From contig JAEILZ010000010.1 in NCBI GenBank assembly GCA_018873225.1, positions 186,001-250,000 of the forward strand: a stretch of 64,000 nt of DNA, given 5' to 3'. Positions 20,990 through 30,766 of this stretch are shown here, piece by piece. The notes below the pieces were generated by a model that saw only the letters and a list, made by a program, of their open reading frames with translations, was not told where the DNA came from and searched no databases. The DNA is from [Phialemoniopsis] sp. UDSM-2020 (taxonomy: Eukaryota; Ascomycota; Sordariomycetes; Thyridiales; Thyridiaceae). The position numbers were made by a program, and so were the translations under genes. Positions within the stretch are counted from its first letter, which is position 1; each line of letters opens with the position of its first letter.

Positions 20990-22572
20990 ATGTTCGGTCC
21001 ACCCAAAGTTCAGCCCGTGCTCATTGTGAGCAACCTGTTCGTGGCTTTGGCGTTCTTCGTCGTCATACTCCGGCTAGTATCGCGTGGGATGGTTCTGCGA
21101 TTCATTGGAACTGAAGATTACTTGATTGTCCTGTCTCTGGTAAGCTTTGCATTTTAATATCTTAAAAATCCTTTCTCTTGTCTACGAGGGGAGGGACTTC
21201 CATGCCCAGCTTCAAGGATAAGGGTGTGTGGTCGGGTTTGTACACCCAAGTTGGAAATTGTGTTGGCGATCACGGCTACGGACCTCGACGCTGAACTAGG
21301 CTGACCAAAGCTTAATTTGACAGCTCACTTCGATTGGATTCCTCATTGTGGAAATGCATCGTAGGTTTATTTCATCTCCCATTCCGTCATCAGCTGATTT
21401 GACTCAATGCATCGACAGAGATAAAATATGGCCTAGGCTTGCATCTTGATGATGTTCCGCCCGAGAACCGCTTGAAATTCTTCCAGGTATCAATTGCACG
21501 GCCGAAACAACTTTCTGCCACAAGCTAACATGAGGACTTGGCCAGTGCCTGTGGGCGACGATCCCCGTGTACAACCTGGCGTTGACATTCTGCAAACTGT
21601 CCATCGTCTTCCAATACAAGCGAGTTTTCGACGTCCCGACAGTCCAAAAGATTTGCAAAATCTTCCTGGGGGTTCTGTTTGTGTATGGCCTCTGGACTTT
21701 CTTCGGTTCCGCATTCATGTGCGTTCCCGTCCAGTTCTTCTGGGGCGAAGGGGAGGGCTCGTGCATGAACAGATTGGCCTTCTGGTTCTCCAATGCCGCT
21801 CTCAACATTGTTACGGACATATTTATACTGGGAATACCGATCCCGCTCATCAGGAAGCTACAGATTCCGGCCCGTCAACGGGTTATTCTCATGGTTGTAT
21901 TTGGATTCGGAGCTTTGTACGTCCATCGTACTGCTTGCCAGTTGACGTTGACTCCTTCCTACGCGCCTTTGACTGACACCACTCATGCAGTGTCTGTATT
22001 ACTTCGATCATCCGTCTCCATTCGCTTCTACAGATCTCGACCTCGGAAGATACCACCTGTATGTCAATAGTCCTGTGCTGTGTGCTATGCCCTCCCTTAC
22101 TGACACTCTACTACCCAGTCGATGGAGTCGATATTGCTCTCTGGAGTGTAAGTGCCATATCATTACCCATCACAGGACATTGATTTGGCATGGCCTCACC
22201 GCTGACAAGTCAATATAGAGTGTTGAGATAAATGTTGCCATTATCTGTGCTTCTGTTCCAGCCCTGAAGCCTCTTGTGTCCAAGATCTTCCCCAAGTTGC
22301 TTGGAATGACAGGCCGGTCTAGCAACCGGTCGGGCCGTGGATATGGTGAACAAAGCGGCAGTCACCATATGCAGTCATTTAGCAGGACAGCGGGGACCTC
22401 AGCGCGTGCATCGACGGGCAAGCAGACGTCCAACCACAGCAAGGCAATCTGTGTGGAACAGACGTTCGAGGTCACCGAGGAAAGCGACGGCAGGCTCAGT
22501 CGCAGGAGCAGTGAGCGAAACCTCGTTGCCTGGAGCAGCGAGCGCCCTGCAAAGGGTTCCGAGATGGTCTAG
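20990..22572 (+). CDS. Pth11-like fungal 7-TM receptor (rhodopsin-like fungal domain)
   Basis: Seven exons (20990-21139, 21324-21360, 21419-21486, 21546-21916, 21991-22058, 22119-22147, 22219-22572) encode 358 residues. All introns are 58-184 nt with consensus ends. The protein has seven membrane segments of the fungal rhodopsin/Pth11-related family, starting VLIVSNLFVALAFFVVILRL and including FWFSNAALNIVTDIFILGIP, VCITSIIRL and ALWSSVEINVAIICASVPAL, a family hallmark. It lacks the N-terminal CFEM Cys-rich domain of true Pth11. A Ser/Arg-rich cytosolic tail follows (about 270-358), with VEQTFEVTEESD near the end. These proteins are thought to sense surfaces or metabolites; ligand unknown. The last 140 bases of the gene are repeated in decayed form at 23331-23500. 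Confidence 0.9.
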
Positions 22573-22825
22573 CGGGAAGTGGCCTCTAAGATTGACGTTT
22601 GCAAGGTCTCCACCCATCTTTTAAGTATTACCTATCAATAAAAGCGTATAGAGGGTACTATTACTATTAAGCCTTATAAACCTTATAAATAAATAGTGAT
22701 AAGTACTGTAATTCCTTCTTGCTCCTGAAGCTTCCGGTCGTTCTCTGCGGAAGTCGCTGCGCGGTTCTTCTCCTCGTTCTTCTTAGCCTCCTCGGCCTTG
22801 GTAGCTCCTAATAAATTGGAAAACT

Positions 22826-22906
22826 TACAGAATGGGTACCGCACCGCCTCAAACTCATGCACAGAGTCCTTATGGAAGGCACTCTACTCCTCCATGTTAT
22901 TAGCAC
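22826..22906 (-). pseudogene. Decayed copy of the DUF4246 gene 3' end
   Basis: The stretch resembles 23637-23717, the last codons of the intact DUF4246 gene: both read, on the + strand, CGCCTC-AACTC-TGC-CAGAGTCCTT and then TGGAAGGCACTC with CTCCTCCATG. Most differences are G to A or C to T type. Homology ends at about 22906, where the copy becomes AT-rich. It is one half of a tandem duplication (see the copy of the receptor end at 23331). Confidence 0.75.
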
Positions 22907-22984
22907 TAGAGCGGTCCTAGCTGCTAATCAACTTAAGCCTTAAGGAGGAAACCAAATAAAATAGACTAGTAGTGTGACAAATTG

Positions 22985-23110
22985 GGCTGACGATCAATTG
23001 GCTCAGGGGCCTGCACCACATAGCCGAGAGCCCGTGCGACGCCTCGAATAACAGGGCTGTACGTCCGGTAGGCAGATAGTTGTTCAATCAAGCTACTTTG
23101 AAATGCGGAA
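22985..23110 (-). pseudogene. Unidentified gene fragment, minus strand
   Basis: On the minus strand this stretch reads as an open, protein-like peptide that includes SLIEQLSAYRTYSPVIRGVA and GYVVQAPEPIDRQPN. Stops bound it on the upstream side and no start or splice partner is visible. It looks like a fragment of some gene copied here, but I do not recognise the family. Confidence 0.35.
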
Positions 23111-23280
23111 GATTGCGGCTTGCGTAGTAGGCCGGCGGCCGTTCAAGACAGTAGACGTACAGCCACGGCAGATAGGATGAACATCGCGATGTTTTGAGTT
23201 TGTTGTACGATTAGCTGATATGTGGTAGTTTTGGGTTAGGAATTTTCCCTCCTTAGTCTCAGTTAATAAGGTAATAAGTT

Positions 23281-23500
23281 CAGACGATTATTGCAGTCAT
23301 CGGAGGTAGCTGAGAGCGTCTGGCCGACGTCCAGCCACCATATGCAATGATTCAGCAGGACTGTGGGGACCTCGGTACATGCATCGACGAGCAAACAGAC
23401 GTCCGACCACGGCAAGGCATCTCTTTATGTGGAACAGACATTCGAGGTGACGGAAGACAGCGATGCCGGGCTCTGTCGCCGGGGATCCCAAGTGTCTATC
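23281..23500 (+). pseudogene. Chimeric relic: MFS transporter piece joined to receptor tail
   Basis: Bases 23281-23332 read QTIIAVIGGS then, after a small deletion and frameshift, ESVWPTS; the last 21 bases are identical to 18186-18206 in the MFS transporter gene. At 23331 the sequence switches directly to a copy of the receptor gene tail (22362 onward): HHMQ, SRT.GTS, TSKQTSD and YVEQTFEVTEDSD can be read, with a stop early in the frame and many base changes. The copy loses similarity near 23500. Neither part is functional. Confidence 0.8.
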
Positions 23501-23629
23501 AAACCTTGCAAACCTTACAGACACATGGTCAGAAGGAGTGATAATTATCATTTATAGCTCCTAACAAGTGAAGAAAGTGAAGATGCCCCCTCATTCTTTT
23601 TGGCCAATATTCGAACCCAAAGGGCGGCA

Positions 23630-26089
23630 TTAGTGTTCACAGAATGAGTAGCTCGCCGCCTCGAACTCGTGCTCAGAGTCCTTGTGGAAGGCACTCCGCT
23701 CCTCCATGAGCGCCAGCCGGTGCTCCTGCGCCTCCTTGGCCGTCATCAAGCCCGGCGGGACGACGCCCTCCTTGCGCACCATCTCCATGACCTCGGCCGG
23801 CAGCCTGTTCTCGTTGGGCACGTTGTCGCCCGGGTAGATGTCCGCCACGCCGCCCTCCTGGAGCATCTGGAAGACCTCGGGCGGTACGGTGCCGCGCTCG
23901 GGCGTCTGGCCGGCGCCAAAGGTGGCCTCAACCCACCAGTTGAGCTGCTGTGGCGGGACGTTGCCCGTGGAGATGATGCGCTGGTGCGGGTCGACGAGCC
24001 ATAGCGCAATGAAGCGTCTGTGGCCCGGCTTCGTCGGATCCTGGAGCTTGAAGGGAGAGACGCGGTGTTGACTGGTGGGAATGAAGGTGTCAGCATGTTA
24101 TCTCGTATTGGAAATCCCGTTCATGGTGTTTGTCTACTCACAAGACATTAGGGAATGCAAGCAGACGGCCCTCACGAGTCTCTACGTTGCCGTAACTCTG
24201 AAGACAGGCGCCATTGTGGCTAAAGTCGGCACCGTACACTTGCTCCAAGGCATTGTAAGAATCCTGACCGGCACTGAAATCCTCATTCGTGTATGTGGAG
24301 GTAGACATGCGGAACGACAGATGACTAGGCGTAACGTTCTCGCTGTCGAGGTAGTAGAGAGCCGTAGCGCAAATATGCTCGTTCATCTGGCCTTCGATCT
24401 GGATGCGGCAGGGTCACATTAGTAAATTGCAGACGGCTGATGGGAAAAAGACGACTTACATGCCAACCACCCACGGGGAACTCTGGCTTCTCAGGCGTCA
24501 GCTCAATAGTCGCCATCTTGACGATGATTTGCAGACCATCCTCCTTGAAGAGGTCCCGCAGAGTTGACTTGGGAGTGTAGTCGATTTCCTCTGGTGTCTC
24601 CTTGGGCATCGGGAAGATCGGGTCTCGGAGCTTTCTCCAGATGCGATTCTTGATCGCTTTGGTGCGGGCCGCTTTCATTCTCGCGTCCGACTCGTTCGAC
24701 TCAAGGTCTTCTTCGTCCTCCTCGTCGTTTTCTTTCTCGTCTTTTCCGTTCTCCTCTTCCTCTTCTTCCTCGAGAATCTGTTCAATTTCATACTGTAACT
24801 CACTCTCCTCATGCCGAGGGAGGTCGATTCCGTCCGCTCTTGATGCGACTTCTGCTTGCATCTTTTCGTCAAGCTCTTCCCAGAGATCATCGTTATCATC
24901 TCTACAAATAGGAAGGTTAGAGAGCGATCCCTAGGTTTTGCAAAAGTGAAGGTAGCATACTCGCAATATCCGGGCTTGTCAAATCGAGAGCCCTGTATTC
25001 CTCCCACTGTCTTTTCGCCCTGAGAGTAAGGACCAACACAATGATCCCAGGCCGGGAGAGCCACCTCGACAAGCTTTTCAATAGTCCTGTAGATCGCCGG
25101 ATACTTTTCTGGGTGAAGATTGTTGATGTAGCTAGTGAACTTGACGGAGCCGTCGCTTTGGAAGGCGAGGTTGGCAGGGAGCCACTGGTAGTTGACTGAC
25201 CAGTAGTGTGAAGGCATATCTTCGCTGTGGCCCCAACCCCTGTGATTCTTCTTGGGCTGCTCCAACTTCTCCAGCACAATACCTGATTTGCCAGACCACT
25301 TCTGCACTGCATCGGATACTCCAACGACTTCCTCTTCAATGAATTGCGAGCGACCTTGCGTCATTCGTCAGCTATGTAGACGTGATCAGATAACGTCGGC
25401 GTCTGAGGGCAACGCACCGTAAACGAAAGGGTACATGGATGGGTGAACAAGATCCTGGACTTGTTCATCGCTCCGTGGGTGCCAGTCCACATTGGATGCT
25501 TGATCGGCCCGGAGCTTGTCGAATGCAGCCCTCAACTCAGTCTTCAACTCGTGAGAAAGAATAGTGTCAGACTTGATGATGGTGTTGCATGCTGAGTCCA
25601 GCGTGGGGATTAGGCCAGTCTTTTCAAAATGCTTGGCCTTTCCCTTGAGCTCTGCAAGACACTGAAAGTCTATGTCAGCAAACAATCTCCATTGAGTGGG
25701 GTGGGGTGACAGGAAATACAGACGTAATCGAACACCTCCGAGTTGATCAATCGCGTCCTCGGCACGTGCAGCTTGCCATCCAGAACATCATCATTGAACT
25801 TGTCTTTGCCTTCGGTGATTTCGTGATACCATGGACCTTGATCCATTTCCTCAGCCTCCTTTCTCCACTTGGCAGTGATCTCGTCATTGAAAATCTTCTT
25901 CTCCCATCCTGGCTTGTCTGTCAACTTGTCCATGAGAAGCATCATGAAGACTTCTCGGACCGGCAGGACGTCGGACAAAGCGCCGGGACATGATTGATGT
26001 GCGCCGATGGGATACCGCACGCCTTGGTAGCTGTCAGGCTCATAGCGGAGGTCCAGCTGATGTCCGGGATATTCATAGACCTCTGCCAT
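23630..26089 (-). CDS. DUF4246 family protein, probable 2OG-Fe(II) oxygenase fold
   Basis: Six exons on the minus strand: 26089-25724, 25661-25418, 25354-24961, 24901-24460, 24398-24142, 24071-23630; 714 residues, normal for this fungal family of unknown function. Introns are 59-70 nt with consensus ends. Near residue 380 there is a Glu/Asp-rich tract (EEEEEEENGKDEKENDEED). The C-terminal core has GGWHIEGQMNEH (His482-x-Glu484), NVFQHRVSPF (His570) and PTKPGHRRF (Arg586). That order, H-x-E ... H ... R, is what a non-heme iron, 2-oxoglutarate oxygenase would show; this assignment is my inference from motif order. The frame is open upstream to an ATG at 26260, whose 57 extra residues are Arg/Ser-rich and acid-poor, like a mitochondrial presequence; 26089 is the conservative start. 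The 3' end has a decayed duplicate at 22826-22906. Confidence 0.88.
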
Positions 26090-27097
26090 CTTATCGAGGT
26101 TGTTTGTACGGGAAAGGGTAGTGAGAAAGCGGGAAGAGAAGAGAAATTCAGGTGCGGCTGAAGTCGAGAGTGGGGTGTATCTGCTCAAGGCGGGGTGTTT
26201 GACTACTGTGACAAGTGGTCTCAAGCCAGCGCAATACGAGATACTTTTCCTCAAGCACATAACTCAACCCTCAAGAGATGTTTGAGGTGATTTATACTCG
26301 CAGGATCACAAGTTGTGTATGCCAAGATGGTCTGGGAAGCGAAGCCCGATGGGCAGGCAGTCGCTGGCTGCCTGCTGTGCTACCCTCGGCTTCAGGGGTA
26401 AAAAGTGGAACAGCGGATTAATAGCTCCCTAGTTTTAGCCCAATTTAGCACATTCGTGAAGCCATCCCAAAATTAGTCTCCATTTCGAGCAAAGCTGGCA
26501 TCGTGGAATGAGAGGTCAACAGAAAGCATGTATTGGCCTGAGCCGGCGAAAGTCTGTCTAGATGAACAAAGTAACGAGAGAATGCGAGTGTTGAAACAAA
26601 ATTGAAGTCTTTGTTGAAAAGACGTCAAGATGTCCTTTAGTGGGCCTGATGTTCTCATGAAACTCAAGACCCAAATCGAGAACAAGCTCTGGCAGGAATC
26701 CACCACTGCGGCCGCCACTCCATCACACAGGTTGTTGTAATGTTCGTTCTGCTGACAAACGAATGAGAATGATAACAAAGTCAACATAGAATTCATGCAA
26801 TGTAGAAAATCTACCGAGTTATTGTGTCTTTATGCATTGCGCATGGCCACTGAAAGAATGAAACGCGCATTTGTGTCAGAGTCCTATAACCCGACACACC
26901 GAAGATTACATGACACTACACCTAATGTCAAACCCGGGTATCACAGCACGCGGAAGTACCGAGTCCCAAGGACTTTCCCACTACCGTGACCAGGTACAAT
27001 GCGTCCCGCTCACCATGAGCGAACCGAGACAACATTTGATCGATTTGTTACTGTCGCTGCCAAGCGATCCAGTACTCTCTCGAGATATTTGATGGTA
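26090..27097. other. Spacer with a copied promoter segment
   Basis: Between the DUF4246 gene and the P450, both on the minus strand. Bases 26217-26740 form a divergent-promoter unit plus a truncated + strand coding start (separate entry) of which a decayed copy exists at 46854-47167. From 26750 to 27097 I see nothing coding. Confidence 0.6.
26630..26740 (+). pseudogene. Truncated N-terminus of a lost gene
   Basis: ATG at 26630 opens a 36-residue frame beginning MSFSGPDVLMKLKTQIENK and then LWQESTTAAA before a stop. A second copy at 47087-47167 keeps the same register (MSS..., AKIEDQLWREST) and also stops soon after. The conservation of the upstream 33 bases and of codon phase in both copies suggests a true gene start whose body is missing at both places. 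I do not recognise the protein. It could instead be a tiny peptide gene. Confidence 0.5.
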
Positions 27098-29093
27098 TCA
27101 AGCGTCATCTGCTCCCTTATCGGGCATCCATGTACTGAACAGCATGCCCTCTGGAACATGCTTCCACTGCTGCGTCACCGGATCCAACAACGCCTGGCAG
27201 TCCTTCACCGCATCTCTGATGATGCGGGCCTTTGCTTGCGACCGAGGCTCAATCTTGGCGGGGTACTCACTCGGCTGGACCGTGATCCCGCCGACAAGGT
27301 CTTCAATGTCGTACCGGTAAGGCTTGCCAGTGGCGTCAGTCGCCGGCGAGAAGTGGAAGGCCCACATGAAGCGTGAGATGCCAAGGAAGAGAGATCTCTC
27401 GGCGATGTGGATGCCCTGGCACATGCGGCGGCCGGCGCCAAAGACAAAGTTGTCGCGCTTGGTTGTGTCGCCTACGGCGGATTGGTATAGAGAGGTGTGG
27501 TCGTCTTTGAACCGATCGGGGTTGAAGACACGCGGTGCAGCGGAGCGTTTCTCGTTCATGTGGATGGCCCTTGGTTTGTCAAAGTTAGCTACAGTCTACA
27601 GGTCTATTTCATGAGCGCAGTGAGGTTGACATACCAGACATTATTCACCACTGTCGCACCTTTGGGGATTGTGTAGCCCATGTAGTTGTCCTCCTTGATG
27701 GCCGCATGCGGAACACCGAGCACAACCGTCGGCATCCAGCGGAGACTCTCTTTGATGCAGCATCGTATGTACGGCATGTTGTCATAGTCGTCGATATCTG
27801 GCAGACGGTCAGGACCGACGACACTGTCAATCTCTTCTTGAGCTCTTCTCTGAACCTCCGGCCAGATGAGAATTGCCTGGATAAAGCCATAAAGTGTCGA
27901 AGCCGTGGTGTCTGACCCTGCCTCCAAGAGAGAGCCGCTGATGTAGCCCGCAGCGTCGTCACTAAAGCCTTCCTTGGTTTGAGCTCGGTAGATGTCGTTA
28001 CAGAAGCAAGGCTACCAGTTTCAGGTTAGCGACATCTATCAGATGATCGTGCAACTAGCCATCGTACCAATCCAGTTCCGTTGTCGAGTGCTTCCTTTGA
28101 CTTCATCCAGTGGGAGACGTAGTTCTCTCGCTCGACCTTGAACAACTTCTTCGCATAGTTGACGTTTGGGGCCAAGAAACTCGGCAGCTTTTGGATGAAC
28201 GGGTAGATATCTGCGATCTGAGCGCTGGAGCTGCCTGCGAGTTCGCCCCATCTCTCGAAGCTCTGCAAGGTCTAGGTGTCAGTATTGAAGAGGGCGAACT
28301 TCTGCACAGTGAGACTTGGATACCTCAAAAAGCTGCAGTAATTTTGGGTCATTGTTGTCAGTGCACCTGTAGCCAAAGATCATCTGGGTTGACAGCGAGT
28401 ATGTGAATCGTCGAATGTGGCGCAAAAAGTCCTGAGGCGTGTCCAACAACCCTGCCAGGAGAAACTTATTCTCGAGGTCTTGGTATGGGACGTATGTTAC
28501 AGCAGCCTTGATGTTCATGATGTTGTGGATCATACGATGAATCATTCGCCAGTTATCTCCGTATCTCTAAGCGCTGGTGAGTCGCGATATCTGGGTGCCA
28601 TTTCATGCTTTTGCTTGTGCATCGACTCACCATGACCACCAACCGGAGATCACCGCTAGCCACCTTCTGGCCAATGAACATGTCTGGTCGGTCTGAGTAA
28701 TTACCACTTCTCTTGTCCAGTACTTCCTTGACGGCAATATCGGAGGAGAGCACGATCATGACTTTGGTTCCCAATATCAGAGAATAGACCGGTCTACCTA
28801 TGGCATCAGCCACAGAAAATCAAAAGCAAAGGGGAGCAGCACCCTTACCCGTATTCTTCCGCCCACTTTTGCAGCTGAATGTGCGGCTTGCTAGTTGGCA
28901 TCTGTGTTTTGATGAGCAATCATTCGCCATTGGATGTACACGGTATCACTACCTGATGAAGATTGCCGAGTATGGGAACTGTCGGTGGTCCAGGAGGAGA
29001 CCCGGCTGGTCTTGATCCGACTTTGAAGACTTTCAGCACCAGCCACAAGGCTGAGGCCACCACGGCAGACGCAATGGCGTAGTACGCAAGCAT
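27098..29093 (-). CDS. Cytochrome P450 monooxygenase
   Basis: Seven exons on the minus strand: 29093-28953, 28901-28849, 28793-28631, 28566-28324, 28262-28068, 28011-27635, 27569-27098; 547 residues. Introns of 51-65 nt. An N-terminal membrane anchor (MLAYYAIASAVVASALWLVL) and the proline hinge PAGSPPGPPTVPILG place it on the ER. Family motifs: AGSDTTAS of the I helix (about 296), KESLR (about 352), FNPDRF, and the heme loop FGAGRRMCQG with the iron-binding Cys near 441. All expected residues are present. It resembles fungal P450s of the O-methylsterigmatocystin-oxidoreductase-like group, which act in secondary metabolism; substrate unknown. It sits between the DUF4246 gene and the NTF2-like/VOC pair. 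Confidence 0.96.
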
Positions 29094-29900
29094 CTTTGTT
29101 CTGGACGGTACTGGCGACGACTGAACTCAAGGAGTTGGTGTACAAATCTGTGCGTTGTGGTTCTTTAAATTATTGCTGGGGTATTGAAATCTTGTTTGTT
29201 TGTTTTTTTATTTGAAGGACGTGTGCTTGGGATTCACGGTTGTCTGCCGTTTATGAGGCGTATGTCAAGAGCTTCGAACCAAGGGCATCAAAGGCGGCTT
29301 CAAGGTGGCAGTTCAATGCGGGGCGGGCTCACGACGACCCCACGCGACCTTCCCCACGGGGTTGCCAAGGTAGGGAGGGAATTTGACCTCCAAGCTCTAG
29401 GGTCGGTGTTGCTCATCTCTCAATCCAGGTTAGGCTAAGGAAATCCCGGGCAGGGATGCACGTGGCGTGGCCTCGGGCTCGGGTTGAAATTGTAGGCTGC
29501 GCTTTGCAATCCTTACCCACCAATTTTGACGGGGAGGTTAACCTCGCTTCTTGACGGCCTTATCTGTCGGGCGTAGATTTCATCCCATAGTGTTGTTCTT
29601 CAAGCACCAAATTGCAATATTTCCAAGAAATGGAATTCACCAAATCGGCCCTCGTTCTCTGATTGTTATTTATACTGTTCAGTACGAAATCACAGTAAAT
29701 TCGTAACGTTGTCACGAACTTGATATGAGTTAAAGCGGTTCTGGCATCTTAACCTGGTCGCCCCCTTGTCCTGAACTGTTGAGCTTAAGAAACCAACATC
29801 GCTCTGGCTACACCTCAAGAGCAAGTGCTTATCGCTGAGCTGGTGAGGATGTATCCTGAAAGAACATTCATCAGAACTGAGCAGAGACGGTATAGGACTT
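29094..29900. other. Intergenic region, 0.8 kb
   Basis: P450 promoter (adjacent part) and 3' flank of the NTF2-like gene. It contains a short GC-rich CCTCGGGCTCGGG tract at about 29473, related to the one at 31590. No gene is seen. Confidence 0.5.
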
Positions 29901-30386
29901 TCAACCTACCGGATAGATGTGCATATAGGTTATTCGAATCTGATCCTCTGACCGGCTCGAAGATTCCAACTTGATATGACAAGCGAATGGAGAGTTGACG
30001 CCGGCTCCCTCCCTGGGCTCGATATAAGCCCGACCGAGAAGAACCAGCTCGTGACCGTCCGGGAATACCCTGAGTATAAAGTGCCTTCTCACCGCTATCG
30101 TGGACCAGGCATTATCACGACTTTTCGAAATTTCTTATCTTGTCAGTCTACATACCAAATTGGTGCGGTGCAGTTGCATAGTTGTCGTAGTACCTTCAGC
30201 ACCCTTGAATGAGCCGTGCGGCCCGATGATCGTGGCATCATCAGAGAAGACTTCATCTGCCATGCGAGGCCCTGCGTCCGCCCCGTTGTGATCTGCAAGC
30301 TCGTAGAACTTGGCGAGCAGACTTTGCACTGTCTGGTTGACCGTCTGGCCTGAAGGCCAAATGGTGTCCCTTGTCACGTAGCTCAT
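29901..30386 (-). CDS. Small NTF2/SnoaL-like protein
   Basis: Two exons (30386-30194 and 30094-29901) give 128 residues. The reading begins MSYVTRDTIWPSGQTVNQTV, with a helix VQSLLAKFYELADHNGADAG, then FSDDATIIGPHGSFKG, and after the intron RRHFILRVFPDGHELVLL and YIEPREGAGVNSPFACHI. The pattern of a helix followed by an antiparallel sheet and the GPHG(S/T)FKG motif fit the SnoaL/NTF2 superfamily. The intron is placed at donor GTACTA and acceptor CGATAG (99 nt) because that keeps the frame; the more canonical-looking donor GTATGT 45 bases downstream would shift it. Start at 30386 is preferred over 30413. Divergent from the VOC gene with a 380-bp shared promoter, suggesting co-regulation. Confidence 0.75.
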
Positions 30387-30766
30387 GATGGGGTACTTGA
30401 TGTTGAATAGCACTTGGTATGTGCGCTGCTCTGCTCATCCAATGGATACTGCACAAAACGTCATCAAAGAAGTACTACCAGTGGTCACAGACCTACTTCG
30501 GTCATGGAGATTCCGTGAAGGGCTTACTCAATATTTAAAGGTACATTAGTGCTAACGTGAGCGGGTTCGGGTTCGGACGGGCCCTCCACAGGCGTCCATC
30601 TCAGGGGAAAACTATCGCCGAAAATCATTGCGCTCGCTTGCATCTAGAATGGAGATTGAAGTATTCGAATTTGCTCCGATCCCCTATTAATGACGTTCAA
30701 GTATCGCGCCAAGTGCAGTCTCATTGCCTAAGTATTCAACCGCATTCAATAAGATCGGAAGTCATC
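30387..30766. promoter_or_regulatory. Shared divergent promoter of NTF2-like and VOC genes
   Basis: 380 bp between two start codons pointing away from each other. A TATA-like ATATTTAAAGG occurs at about 30531. A GC-rich GGGTTCGGGTTCGG stretch lies at 30563. No coding content seen; an open frame running into the VOC gene from 30557 is simply its upstream extension. Confidence 0.45.

Larger units (their letters stand above)
22573..23629. other. Graveyard of duplicated gene fragments
   Basis: This 1.06 kb spacer is made of recognisable pieces. It contains an AT-rich, RIP-like stretch (22620-22700), a minus-strand Lys/Glu-rich open frame (22720-22810), a decayed copy of the DUF4246 gene 3' end (22826-22906), a minus-strand open peptide fragment (22985-23110), a transporter-gene scrap (23281-23332) and a decayed copy of the receptor 3' end (23331-23500). 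Individual pieces have their own entries. Confidence 0.7.
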
